Source: Actinomycetota bacterium
GTDB lineage: Bacteria > Actinomycetota > UBA4738 > HRBIN12
Assembly: GCA_021325015.1 (NCBI GenBank)
Contig: JAJPHY010000145.1
Span: forward strand, 1 to 40,936
DNA: 40,936 nucleotides
Direction: 5' to 3'
Shown: piece by piece, positions 25,041 to 32,977 of the stretch
Layout: the number at the start of each line of letters is the position of its first letter
Numbering within the stretch: position 1 is the stretch's first letter
Translations under genes and position numbers: made by a program
Notes under the pieces: model-generated
What the model saw: the letters and a program-made list of their open reading frames with translations, nothing else
Database searches by the model: none
What the model was told of the DNA's origin: nothing

Positions 25041-25870
25041 CGGCCCGAACTCCACACGAAGGGCTCCTCCCGCGCGGGCACGAGCACCGAGACGCCGGGG
25101 TGGTCGCGCTCCACGCTCTCCACGAGGTGGCCGGGGTAGCCGCGGTTGCGGGCGAACAGGTCGTAGTGCATCGGGATCACCACGTCGGCCCCGATCGCCG
25201 TCGCGAGCCACGCGGCCTCCCGGGCCGTGAGGTTGCCGACGATGCCCCGCCCCTCGCGTTCGGGGTCGCGCCCGTTGATCGGCAGCATCGCGACGTCGAC
25301 CGCGAGCTCGCGGAGCGCGGACTCCATGCCCGGGTAGTGGATGGTGTCGCCGGCGTGGTACAGGCGCACGTTCCCGGCGTCCACGACGTAGCCGAGGAAC
25401 CGCACGAGTCCTCCGGAGAGCGACTCACCGAACCCGTACGCGTCCTCCATCGTGACGCCGTGCATCGCCGGCACCGCGCGGATGGCCAGTCCCGCGAGCT
25501 CGATGCGCTCGCCCGGCTGCATTCCCACGACGCGGTCGGAGGCGATACCGGCCTCCGTGACCATGTCGACGATCGGTCTGGGCACGACGAACATCGCGCC
25601 CGGGGAGGCGTCCGCGATCGCCGGCGCGCTCTCGGCGTCGAGGTGGTCGACGTGCTCGTGGGTGCAGAGGACCACGTCGATCCCCTCGGCCCTCGCGGGG
25701 GCGAGCCCGCTCTCGTACAGCCGGCCCTCGCGCGGCGAGAGGAACGGATCCAGGAGCGCCGTCGCGGTCCCCGCGCGCAGGATGAACCCGGCCTGCCCGA
25801 GCCACGAGAGCCCGATCGCGCCCCCGGGCACCCGGAGCTCGCGCAGGCGGTCGAGCGGTGAGTTGCCCAT
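25037..25870 (-). CDS. UlaG-like metallo-beta-lactamase-fold hydrolase/lactonase
   Basis: This 277-aa protein has the motif THEHVDH (H71, H73, D75, H76) and the two traits of UlaG (L-ascorbate-6-phosphate lactonase) relatives, LPINGRDPER and PMHYDLF, with GIVGNLT between them. A ring-opening hydrolysis of a lactone or cyclic diketone is therefore likely. The ATG at 25870 has AAGGAGG in front; the frame runs 7 codons further upstream with no support. It is translationally coupled with the zinc dehydrogenase, which would make a natural substrate for it. Confidence 0.86.
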   Translation of the reverse strand: MGNSPLDRLRELRVPGGAIGLSWLGQAGFILRAGTATALLDPFLSPREGRLYESGLAPARAEGIDVVLCTHEHVDHLDAESAPAIADASPGAMFVVPRPIVDMVTEAGIASDRVVGMQPGERIELAGLAIRAVPAMHGVTMEDAYGFGESLSGGLVRFLGYVVDAGNVRLYHAGDTIHYPGMESALRELAVDVAMLPINGRDPEREGRGIVGNLTAREAAWLATAIGADVVIPMHYDLFARNRGYPGHLVESVERDHPGVSVLVPAREEPFVWSSGR

Positions 25871-25880
25871 CGTGCCTCCT

Positions 25881-26633
25881 TCACATCGCAAGCTGCCCGC
25901 CGTCGATCACGAGCAGCTCGCCGCTGATGAACGCCGCTTCGTCCGAGGCGAGGAACGCGTACGCGGCCGCGACCTCCTCCGGCGTTCCCGCGCGGCCGAG
26001 CGGGATGCGTTCGCGAACGTATCTGGCCGTGTACTCGGGATCCTCGGCCTCCGCCTGCAGCGGCGTGACGATCTTGCCCGGGCAGAGGGCGTTCACGCGG
26101 ATCCCGTAGGGTCCGAGCTCGACCGCCATCGTTCGCGTGAGCATGTTGATGGCGCCCTTCGAGGCGTTGTACGCGGCGTAGCCGGGCTCGCCCTCGAACG
26201 CGTTGGTCGAGGACATGTTCACGATCGCCCCACCGCGTCCGCGCGCGACCATCCGCCGGGCCACGGCCCGGGCCACGAGGAACATCCCACGCAGGTTGAC
26301 CTCGAGCGTCCGGTCCCACTCGTCGAGGCCGAGCTCGAGGAACGGCTGCTGCCGCGCGATCCCGGCGTTGTTGGCCAGCACGTCGATGCCGCCGAGGAAC
26401 CGATCGGCGCCGTCCACGAGGCGGTCCACCTCCTCCTCACGGCTCACGTCGCACACCGTCCCGCCCGCCGGACCGAGCTCGCGGAGCTCGCGAAGGGCCT
26501 CCCCGAGGCCGTCGGCGCCGCGCGCGCAGATGAACACTCGGCATCCTTCCTCGAGGAAGCGTCGGGCGGCCGCGAGCCCGATTCCGCGGCTCGCCCCGGC
26601 GACGAGGACGCCCTTGCCTCGCAGGCCCCGCAT
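25881..26633 (-). CDS. Short-chain dehydrogenase/reductase
   Basis: This classical SDR has 250 aa. The cofactor motif is GASRGIG at 13-19, NNAG sits at 88-91, and the catalytic set is Ser141/142, Y155 and K159 (YNASK). The C-terminus VIDGGQLAM is typical. It acts on a secondary alcohol of a sugar, sugar acid or polyol using NAD(P)(H). The ATG at 26633 has GAGG 5 nt away. The stop codon lies at the ribosome binding site of the following MBL gene, so the two are coupled. Confidence 0.92.
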   Translation of the reverse strand: MRGLRGKGVLVAGASRGIGLAAARRFLEEGCRVFICARGADGLGEALRELRELGPAGGTVCDVSREEEVDRLVDGADRFLGGIDVLANNAGIARQQPFLELGLDEWDRTLEVNLRGMFLVARAVARRMVARGRGGAIVNMSSTNAFEGEPGYAAYNASKGAINMLTRTMAVELGPYGIRVNALCPGKIVTPLQAEAEDPEYTARYVRERIPLGRAGTPEEVAAAYAFLASDEAAFISGELLVIDGGQLAM

Positions 26634-26667
26634 CAGCGCCTCACCGCCCCACCGCGCTCGCGACCCC

Positions 26668-27825
26668 TCACCGCATCCTCCCGCGTCCGGCGATCGCGAA
26701 CGTCCGGACCAGGGCACCGCCTCGGACGCCCACCGCCTCGTCGAACATGTTGACGGTCGAGCACACGTGGAGGGGGATCACCTCGAGCCGCTCGCCGATA
26801 CTGACGTCGTCGGGGCCCGTCCGGTGTCCGACGGTGTGCTCCTCGTTCATGAAGTCCAGCCGGAGCTCGGGCCGCCCGGCGACGACGCCGCGGCCCGCGA
26901 ACGGCGGGCCGTCGGACCCGTCGGAGGTGAAGGCCTTCGTCCCCGCGTCGAGCACGAAGCGCTCGTCCGTCGGGTGGGCGACCACCGTGACGAGCACGCG
27001 AGCCGCGCACGAGCCCTCGTCGGCCACGCCCAGGCGCATCTGCTGCACGTCGTTGAACACGTAGGTGCCGGGCCGGATCTCCGTCACGCCGGCGACGCCG
27101 GCGACGACCCTCGCGGTTGGGGTGGACCCGACGCTGATCTCGCGGATTGGCACGCCGGCCGCCGCGCATCGCTCCGCCGTCTCGACCAGATCCCGTCCCT
27201 CCCGCTCGGCGATCGAGCGGAGCTCCTCCACCCCCGACGCGCGGTAGGCGTGGCCGGCGTGGGTTAGCAGCCCGACCACGTCGATCCCGGAGATGCGGGC
27301 GATCTCCGTCACGAGCTCGACGGTCGGACGACCGGGCGCGCGGCCGACCCGATGCAGGCCCGTGTCCACCTCGACCAGGACGGGAACCGGCCGTCCGAGG
27401 TCGCGACCCACCCGCGCCAGGCCCTCGGACACCTCGACGGAGTCCGTCGTAGTCCGAACGGTGGCGCGCTCGAGCAGCGCCCGCAGGCGCGCGAGCTTGG
27501 CCTGCCCAACGATCGGGTACGCGACCAGGATGTCGTCGATTCCGGCCTCGACCATCACCTCGGCCTCCCCGAGCTTCGCGACGGTGATCCCGGACGCGCC
27601 AGCGTCCAGCTGCATCCGCGCGATGTCGGGGCACTTGTGGGTCTTCGTGTGGGGCCGAAGGCGCACGCCGGCCTCGTCGGCGACCCGCTGCAGGTCGGCG
27701 ACGTTTCGCTCGAGCACCTCGAGGTCGATCACCAGCGAGGGGGTGTCGAGGTCGGGCGGGATGGGCCTCACCGCTCGGACGGGGCGCCGGCGGCTCGCGG
27801 TCGGACCGCCGTGGGTCGCCTCCAC
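26668..27825 (-). CDS. D-threonine aldolase/D-serine dehydratase-like PLP enzyme (DSD1 family)
   Basis: This 385-aa enzyme has an alanine-racemase-type barrel with PLP lysine K61 in RPHTKTHK, and a C-terminal zinc pair H353 and C355 in PLHVCSTVN, the pattern of DSD1/D-threonine aldolase. EEHT upstream is also typical. Known members cleave D-3-hydroxy amino acids or dehydrate D-serine or hydroxyaspartate. It is the first gene of the catabolic operon, 34 nt before the SDR. GTG at 27825 was chosen for its GAGG; the first 20 residues are basic and poorly conserved, and the family core starts near PPDLDTPSLVID. An amino-acid lyase at the head of a sugar operon is unexpected. Confidence 0.88.
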   Translation of the reverse strand: MEATHGGPTASRRRPVRAVRPIPPDLDTPSLVIDLEVLERNVADLQRVADEAGVRLRPHTKTHKCPDIARMQLDAGASGITVAKLGEAEVMVEAGIDDILVAYPIVGQAKLARLRALLERATVRTTTDSVEVSEGLARVGRDLGRPVPVLVEVDTGLHRVGRAPGRPTVELVTEIARISGIDVVGLLTHAGHAYRASGVEELRSIAEREGRDLVETAERCAAAGVPIREISVGSTPTARVVAGVAGVTEIRPGTYVFNDVQQMRLGVADEGSCAARVLVTVVAHPTDERFVLDAGTKAFTSDGSDGPPFAGRGVVAGRPELRLDFMNEEHTVGHRTGPDDVSIGERLEVIPLHVCSTVNMFDEAVGVRGGALVRTFAIAGRGRMR

Positions 27826-27911
27826 GGCCCCACCTCGTCGGCCACCGTTCGAGCCCTCCTCACCCCGCGTTCGACCACGGCTGCCCGACGACCGCGGGCC
27901 GCGCCGGCCCG

Positions 27912-27917
27912 ATTCTA
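27912..27917 (-). promoter_or_regulatory. -10 box of the eight-gene catabolic operon
   Basis: TAGAAT on the minus strand matches the consensus at 5 of 6 positions and lies about 87 nt before the GTG at 27825. It is in the AT-richer divergent region 27905-28010. Confidence 0.5.
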
Positions 27918-27971
27918 GTACCGAGACGGCGGCATGCGCACAAATGGCGTTTCAACCGCTCAATCCATCAC

Positions 27972-28005
27972 GAACGTTCACAAGAGGGCCTCCTCGCGCT
28001 ACGAT
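27972..28005 (+). promoter_or_regulatory. Promoter and possible operator of GH4-GH114 pair
   Basis: TTCACA (27977-27982) and TACGAT (28000-28005) are 17 nt apart, the best sigma70-like promoter in the window. The 8-bp palindrome GAACGTTC (27972-27979) overlaps the -35 box and is placed as an operator would be. The leader to the GH4 start is about 65 nt. Confidence 0.55.
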
Positions 28006-28078
28006 ATCGCGGCAACGGGGCCGGTCGGCGGCCACGCCCGCGCGGGCTCGGAGGCGCAAGGAGGGGGTGTCCGATCGG

Positions 28079-29452
28079 ATGGTGGCAGCGGGGAGCCCGG
28101 CCACGGACGGCCCCAGGATCGTGATCGTCGGCGCCGGAGGGTGGGTCTTCCCCCTGGAGCTCTGCCGGGACCTCCTGGCGTTCCCAGCGCTTGCGGCGAG
28201 CGCGCTCGTCCTGCACGATCTGGACCTCGCCGCGGCGGACCGTACCGCCGCCCACCTGCGTCGCATGATCGCGGACGCCGGCCTCCCCGCCCGCGTGGGG
28301 GTCACCGACGACCTCGCGACGGCGCTGACCGGGGCCGACGTCGTCATCACGGTGTTCCAGGTGGGCGGCGTCGAGGCGTACGCCCTCGACGTGGAGATCC
28401 CGCGCGAGTACGGGATCGACCAGACGGTGGGCGACACGCTCGGGCCCGGCGGGGTCTTCCGCGGGCTCCGCTCGGTGGAGGCGCTCCGGGTGGTGGCCGA
28501 GGCGATGCTGGAGCGGTGCCTGGAGGCCTGGCTGCTCAACTACGTCAACCCGATGGCCATCAACTGCTGGGCGACCGACCTGCTGGGGGTGCGGGTGGTC
28601 GGGCTGTGCCACAGCGTGCAGGGCACCTCCGAGCTCCTCGCGCGCGAGCTCGGGGTTCCCCACGAGGAGGTCACCTTCGACTGCGCCGGCGTCAATCACA
28701 CGGCGTGGTTCACGACCTTTCGCCGAGGAGACGAGGACCTCCTTCCCCGCATCCGCGAGGTCATGGTGGCTCGCCACGTGGACCGCACGTTGCCGCTCCT
28801 CCCGCGCTCCGAGGATCCGTACGAGAGCGTCGAGCGGGTGCGGACCGAGCTGATGATGCTGACCGGCTACTTCCACACCGAGTCGAGCCACCACGCGAGC
28901 GAGTACTGGGCCTGGTTCCGCAGGTCTCCCGAGCTCACGGCCGCCTACCTGGACCGGCGGTGGGACTACCTGGAGATCTGCCGGTCGGCCGACGCCGGGA
29001 CCTCGAACGAGCAGATCGTCGAGACCGCGCGCCGCGAGGGGCTCCGCCACGGCGGGGAGTACGCGGCGCCGATCGTCGACAGCCTCGTGACCGGAACCCG
29101 GAGGGTGATCTACGGCAACGTCCGCAACGGCGGCTCGATCGAGAACCTGCCCGCCGACGCCTGCGTCGAGGTCGCGTGCGCGGTCGATGCGAACGGCGTG
29201 CGCCCGGTGCGCTACGGCTCCCTCCCATCCGCGTGCGCGGCGTTGAACACGGTGCAGATCACGGTCCAGCGGCTCGCCGTCGAGGCCGCGATGACCGGCG
29301 ACCGGGACCTCGTGCACGCGGCCGTGGCGCTCGACCCGCTGACCTCGGCCCTGCTCACGTTGCCGCAGATCCACGAGATGACGGACCGGATGCTCGAGGC
29401 GGAGTCGCGCTGGCTCCCGCAGTTCGCGGACGGCGCCGGGGTTCGGTGGTGA
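28079..29452 (+). CDS. Glycoside hydrolase family 4 enzyme (first copy)
   Basis: GH4 enzymes are cytoplasmic and cleave glycosides by an NAD- and Mn-dependent redox-elimination mechanism that accepts alpha or beta links. This one has 457 aa. The dinucleotide motif is IVIVGAGGWVFP near residue 14, the sugar-site motif is NYVNPM at 154-159, and the metal ligands are C177 in GLCHS and H207 in GVNHTAW. The GLCHSVQGT pattern fits the alpha-glucosidase/alpha-galacturonidase side of the family more than the 6-phospho-beta-glucosidases, so a non-phosphorylated glycoside is likely. ATG at 28079 has AAGGAGGGGG upstream. The stop overlaps the GH114 gene (GTGA). Confidence 0.9.
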   Translation: MVAAGSPATDGPRIVIVGAGGWVFPLELCRDLLAFPALAASALVLHDLDLAAADRTAAHLRRMIADAGLPARVGVTDDLATALTGADVVITVFQVGGVEAYALDVEIPREYGIDQTVGDTLGPGGVFRGLRSVEALRVVAEAMLERCLEAWLLNYVNPMAINCWATDLLGVRVVGLCHSVQGTSELLARELGVPHEEVTFDCAGVNHTAWFTTFRRGDEDLLPRIREVMVARHVDRTLPLLPRSEDPYESVERVRTELMMLTGYFHTESSHHASEYWAWFRRSPELTAAYLDRRWDYLEICRSADAGTSNEQIVETARREGLRHGGEYAAPIVDSLVTGTRRVIYGNVRNGGSIENLPADACVEVACAVDANGVRPVRYGSLPSACAALNTVQITVQRLAVEAAMTGDRDLVHAAVALDPLTSALLTLPQIHEMTDRMLEAESRWLPQFADGAGVRW

Positions 29453-30963
29453 ACGTGCGCCGGGCGGTGCGCGCCCTGCTCGTCCTGCTGCTCGCGCTCC
29501 CCACGCCGGCCGCCGCGACCGCGAGCGCCTCCGCGGCGTCGACGGGCCGGGTCACGCTGACCGTGCTCTCGCCCGTCGCCATCGCCGACGTGAGCGGCGC
29601 GCACGAGGGATCGGTCGAGGCGCTTGCCGTTCGGGACCAGGAGGGGATCGCCGACGACCCGGCGCGATACGTCTCGCTCCTCGGCCAGGGTGCCGGCTAC
29701 TCCGGGTACCGGACGTACGAGCTGCCCGCGTCGGTCGCCCCCTCGAGGGTCACGACGATCGCGCTTACGGCCAACGTCCGGGGTCCGATCGCCGCCGCCA
29801 ACCCGTGGACGTGGAGCCTGTTCGACTGGTCGCACGACGCATGGGTTCGGCTCGGGAACCAGAACCATTGTGGCGGAGACGCGGGAACCCGGAAATGGCC
29901 GTGCGACGACCTCGACCCGCGGCCGTGGAAGTACGTCCGCGACAACCTCATCGTCGGCGCGGACTCGACGCCGGCGGACTTCGTCGGCCCGGGCGGGGAG
30001 CTCCGCGTCCGCCTCTCGGCGCGTTCGCCGGGCTCCGCCGAGCTGGACTGGGAGGCGCTCGAGGTCTACTCCACCGCCGGCGGGACCGGCCCGCGGTGGA
30101 CGCCGCCGCTTCGAACCCGATGGCAGTGGCAGCTCCAGGGCGCCCCCGGCCGGCACGAGGCGACCGGCGGCATCAACGTGCACGTCTGTCGGCCGACGTT
30201 CCGCGGCGGCCCGTGCGTTCGGCCCGAGGTGTTCGACGTCGACCTGTTCGTCGACCCCAGCATCGCCGGTCGGTTCGGGTACGTGGTGGACACCGCGGCG
30301 GTGGCGGCGATCCACGCCTCCGGGCGGCACGTGATCGGGTACGTGACGGCCGGGGATGCCGAGCGCTGGCGGCCCGATTACGAGCAGTTCGTCGACTTCG
30401 ACCGGCGGTGTCACGGCTGCTTGCTGGGCAAGCCGTTCAGCCACCGGTTCCCCGACGAGTACTGGGCGAACATCAACCGTGGGCGCGGCCGGTTCGACTT
30501 CATGCTGCAGATGCTCCGAGCGCGGACGGACCGGGTCGCGGCCGCGGGCTTCGACGGCATCGAGTACGACATCGTGGACGCGTACGCGCAGGGGCGGCGG
30601 GTCACCGGCTGGCGGATCACCTACGACACGCAGCTCGCCTACAACCTGGCCCTGGCACAGATGGCCCACGAGGACGGGCTGGCCGTCGCGCTGAAGAACG
30701 ACGGCGGACAGATCCCCGATCTGGTCTCGTCGTTCGACTTCGCGATCAACGAGCAGTGCTTTCAGTATCACGAGTGCGACGGCGGCGGGTACCCGGCTCC
30801 CGGCTGGCGCGCGTTCGTGGAGGCCGGGAAGCCAGTCTTCGAGGCCGAGTACCGGCTGGAACCGAGCGCGTTCTGCCCGACCGCGAACGAATGGGGCTTC
30901 GACTCGATCAAGAAGGCTCGGGACTTCAACCTGTACGGCGCGCCCTGGACCCCGTGCCGCTGA
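29449..30963 (+). CDS. Secreted GH114-family glycosidase (endo-alpha-1,4-polygalactosaminidase type)
   Basis: This 504-aa secreted enzyme has a signal peptide (residues 1-31, Ala-rich end), an N-terminal beta-rich domain (about 32-215) and a C-terminal TIM-barrel domain of GH114 (about 223-504). Family marks are the opening RWQWQLQG, VIGYVTAGDAERWRPD, GFDGIEYDIVDAY (368-380 with D369, E372 and D374), LKNDGGQ and INEQCFQYHECD. The founding activity is endo cleavage of alpha-1,4-linked polygalactosamine. Cysteines in NEQCFQYHEC and elsewhere suggest disulfides. It is translationally coupled to the GH4 gene, an unusual pairing of an outside and an inside glycosidase. Ends 3 nt from the stop of the convergent ABC gene. 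Confidence 0.85.
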   Translation: MNVRRAVRALLVLLLALPTPAAATASASAASTGRVTLTVLSPVAIADVSGAHEGSVEALAVRDQEGIADDPARYVSLLGQGAGYSGYRTYELPASVAPSRVTTIALTANVRGPIAAANPWTWSLFDWSHDAWVRLGNQNHCGGDAGTRKWPCDDLDPRPWKYVRDNLIVGADSTPADFVGPGGELRVRLSARSPGSAELDWEALEVYSTAGGTGPRWTPPLRTRWQWQLQGAPGRHEATGGINVHVCRPTFRGGPCVRPEVFDVDLFVDPSIAGRFGYVVDTAAVAAIHASGRHVIGYVTAGDAERWRPDYEQFVDFDRRCHGCLLGKPFSHRFPDEYWANINRGRGRFDFMLQMLRARTDRVAAAGFDGIEYDIVDAYAQGRRVTGWRITYDTQLAYNLALAQMAHEDGLAVALKNDGGQIPDLVSSFDFAINEQCFQYHECDGGGYPAPGWRAFVEAGKPVFEAEYRLEPSAFCPTANEWGFDSIKKARDFNLYGAPWTPCR

Positions 30964-30966
30964 GGG

Positions 30967-32079
30967 CTACGGGATCGCCGCGCCGGTCCGCAGGTCGAAC
31001 ACGTGGATCCGATCCGGCCGCACCCCGAGGCGGAGGCGCTCGCCCGGCGCCAGTCGGACGCCGGGGTCGAACCGCGCCGTGATCGGCGCCCGGGCGCCCT
31101 CGACCTGCGTGGGGACCTCCTCCTCCTCGGCCCCCGTCTCGACCGTGCTGCCCGTCGTCGTTCCGTGCACGACCACCTCGTCACCAAGCGGCTCGACGAC
31201 GTCGACGAGGAACTCGAAGGATGGGGTCCCGTCGGCCGAGGGCGACAGGGCCTCGGGCCGGATGCCGACCGCCACCTCCCCGTCGGGGATCCGCGACCGC
31301 TCGAACGTCAGGTCGCCGGCGACGACGCGACCCCCTTCGGCGCGGCCGCGGACGAGGTTCATCGGTGGGCTGCCGATGAAGCCGGCGACGAACAGGTTGG
31401 CCGGGTGGTCGTAGACCTCCTGAGGCGCGCCGAGCTGCTGGAGCCGGCCGTTCGACATCACGGCGATCCGGTCGCCGAGCGTCATCGCCTCCGTCTGATC
31501 GTGCGTGACGTAGATGGTCGTGATCCCGAGGCGGGCGTGCAGGCGCTTCAACTCCGCGCGCATCTGAACGCGGAGCTTCGCGTCGAGGTTCGATAGCGGC
31601 TCGTCGAGCAGGAAGGCCCTCGGCTCGCGGACGAGGGCGCGCCCCATCGCCACGCGCTGTCGCTGCCCCCCCGACAGCTGCGCGGGACGGCGCCGCAGCA
31701 GGTCGTCGAGGCCGAGCATCGCGCTGATCTCGCGAACCCTCCGGTCGATCTCGGCCTTCGGCACGCGCCGCTGACGAAGGCCGAAGGCGAGGTTGCGGTA
31801 CACGCTCATGTGCGGGTACAGGGCGTAGTTCTGGAACACCATCGCGACGTCGCGGTCGCGGGGCGTGACGTCGTTCACGACGCGGTCGCCCACGCGGATC
31901 GTTCCCCGCGTCGGCCGCTCGAGCCCGGCCACGCACCGGAGCGCCGTGGTCTTGCCGCAGCCCGACGGCCCGACGAGGATCATGAACTCGCCGTCGGCGA
32001 TCTCGAGGGTCAGGTCGTCGAGCGCGACGGTTTCGCCGGGGAAGACCTTCGTCACGCCGTCGAACACGACCTCCGCCAT
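30967..32079 (-). CDS. ABC sugar importer ATPase (MsmK/UgpC type)
   Basis: This 370-aa ATPase energises the sugar importer. Walker A is GPSGCGKTT at 37-45, the signature LSGGQRQR is at 135-142, Walker B is AFLLDEP and the H-loop is VTHDQ. A C-terminal TOBE/OB-fold region from about residue 240 is typical of MalK/UgpC/MsmK-type proteins and carries an insert rich in Glu (TGAEEEEVPTQ). The ATG is 4 nt behind the permease stop on the same strand. It is the last gene of the importer operon; its stop lies 3 nt from that of GH114. Confidence 0.95.
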   Translation of the reverse strand: MAEVVFDGVTKVFPGETVALDDLTLEIADGEFMILVGPSGCGKTTALRCVAGLERPTRGTIRVGDRVVNDVTPRDRDVAMVFQNYALYPHMSVYRNLAFGLRQRRVPKAEIDRRVREISAMLGLDDLLRRRPAQLSGGQRQRVAMGRALVREPRAFLLDEPLSNLDAKLRVQMRAELKRLHARLGITTIYVTHDQTEAMTLGDRIAVMSNGRLQQLGAPQEVYDHPANLFVAGFIGSPPMNLVRGRAEGGRVVAGDLTFERSRIPDGEVAVGIRPEALSPSADGTPSFEFLVDVVEPLGDEVVVHGTTTGSTVETGAEEEEVPTQVEGARAPITARFDPGVRLAPGERLRLGVRPDRIHVFDLRTGAAIP

Positions 32080-32083
32080 CGGC

Positions 32084-32977
32084 CTAGCCCTTCAGCCCGG
32101 TCGTCGCGATCCCCCGGATGAAGTACCGCTGAGCGAGGAAGAACAGCAGCAAGACCGGGACCATGCTCATCACGTTCGCGGCCATCAGCAGGTGCGTGTT
32201 GGTCTGGTGCGCGCCCTGGAAGGTCGTGAGCCCCACCTGGAGCGTGTAGTGGGTCGGCGTGTACAGGGTGATGAGCGGCCACAGGAAGTCGTTCCAGGTC
32301 CACAGGAACGTGACCACCGCGAGCGTGGCGAGCGCCGGTCCCGAGAGCGGCAGCACGATCTTGAACAGCACGCCGAGCCGCGACGCGCCGTCGATCCTGG
32401 CGGCCTCCTCGAGCTCGATCGGCAGCGTCCGGAAGAACTGCCGGAGCAGGAAGATCCCGAACGCCCCGGCGAGGTTCGGGACCACGAGCGCCCAGAGCGT
32501 GTCGATCAGCCCCAGTTTCCGGACGATGAGGAACGTCGGGATCATGATGACCTGGAAGGGCACCATCAGCGTGGCGAGGACGAGCAGGAACACCACGTCC
32601 CGGCCGAAGAACCGGAACCGCGCGAACGCGTACCCCGCGAGGCTGCAGAAGAAGAGGTTCCCGATCACGACGAGCGTCGTGACGATGAGCGTGTTCAGCA
32701 TCCAGCGGGCGAACGGCGCCTGCCGGAGCACCTGGGTGTAGTTCTGCCAGCGGATCTGGTGCGGAACGAGGATCGGCGGGAAATGACGGGTCTCGTTCAG
32801 CGTCTCGACCGAGGTGATGAGCATCCAGAGCAGCGGCACGATCATCACGACCGCGAGCGGGAGCAGCACGAGGTGCCACCCGCTGAACAGGAACCGGCGC
32901 CGCGTCGGCTCCCCCTCGTCGGGGAGCGGCTTCAGGATCGCCTCGACCGGTGCCTCAAAGAGGGTTCGCTCGCTCAT
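32084..32977 (-). CDS. ABC sugar importer permease (MalG type)
   Basis: This is the second inner-membrane subunit of the importer, 297 aa with six helices after a charged N-terminus of about 30 residues. The EAA loop that binds the ATPase is ELEEAARIDGASRLGVLF at 188-205. The ATG overlaps the first permease stop (ATGA). Type: CUT1 family, for oligosaccharides or glycosides. Confidence 0.95.
   Translation of the reverse strand: MSERTLFEAPVEAILKPLPDEGEPTRRRFLFSGWHLVLLPLAVVMIVPLLWMLITSVETLNETRHFPPILVPHQIRWQNYTQVLRQAPFARWMLNTLIVTTLVVIGNLFFCSLAGYAFARFRFFGRDVVFLLVLATLMVPFQVIMIPTFLIVRKLGLIDTLWALVVPNLAGAFGIFLLRQFFRTLPIELEEAARIDGASRLGVLFKIVLPLSGPALATLAVVTFLWTWNDFLWPLITLYTPTHYTLQVGLTTFQGAHQTNTHLLMAANVMSMVPVLLLFFLAQRYFIRGIATTGLKG

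Noticed and set aside
27826-28078. Riboswitch, small RNA or short gene in the largest gap
   Set aside because: I see promoter elements on both strands and short palindromes, but no riboswitch-like paired structure and no short frame with good codon bias and ribosome binding site.
27934-29448. A 1009-codon frame that would fuse a large N-terminal domain to GH114
   Set aside because: The first half is the shadow of the GH4 gene; the signal peptide begins at the GTG at 29449.
29212-30771. Minus-strand frame of over 500 codons opposite GH114
   Set aside because: Antisense shadow with no domain and a low-complexity Arg/Val/Asp protein.
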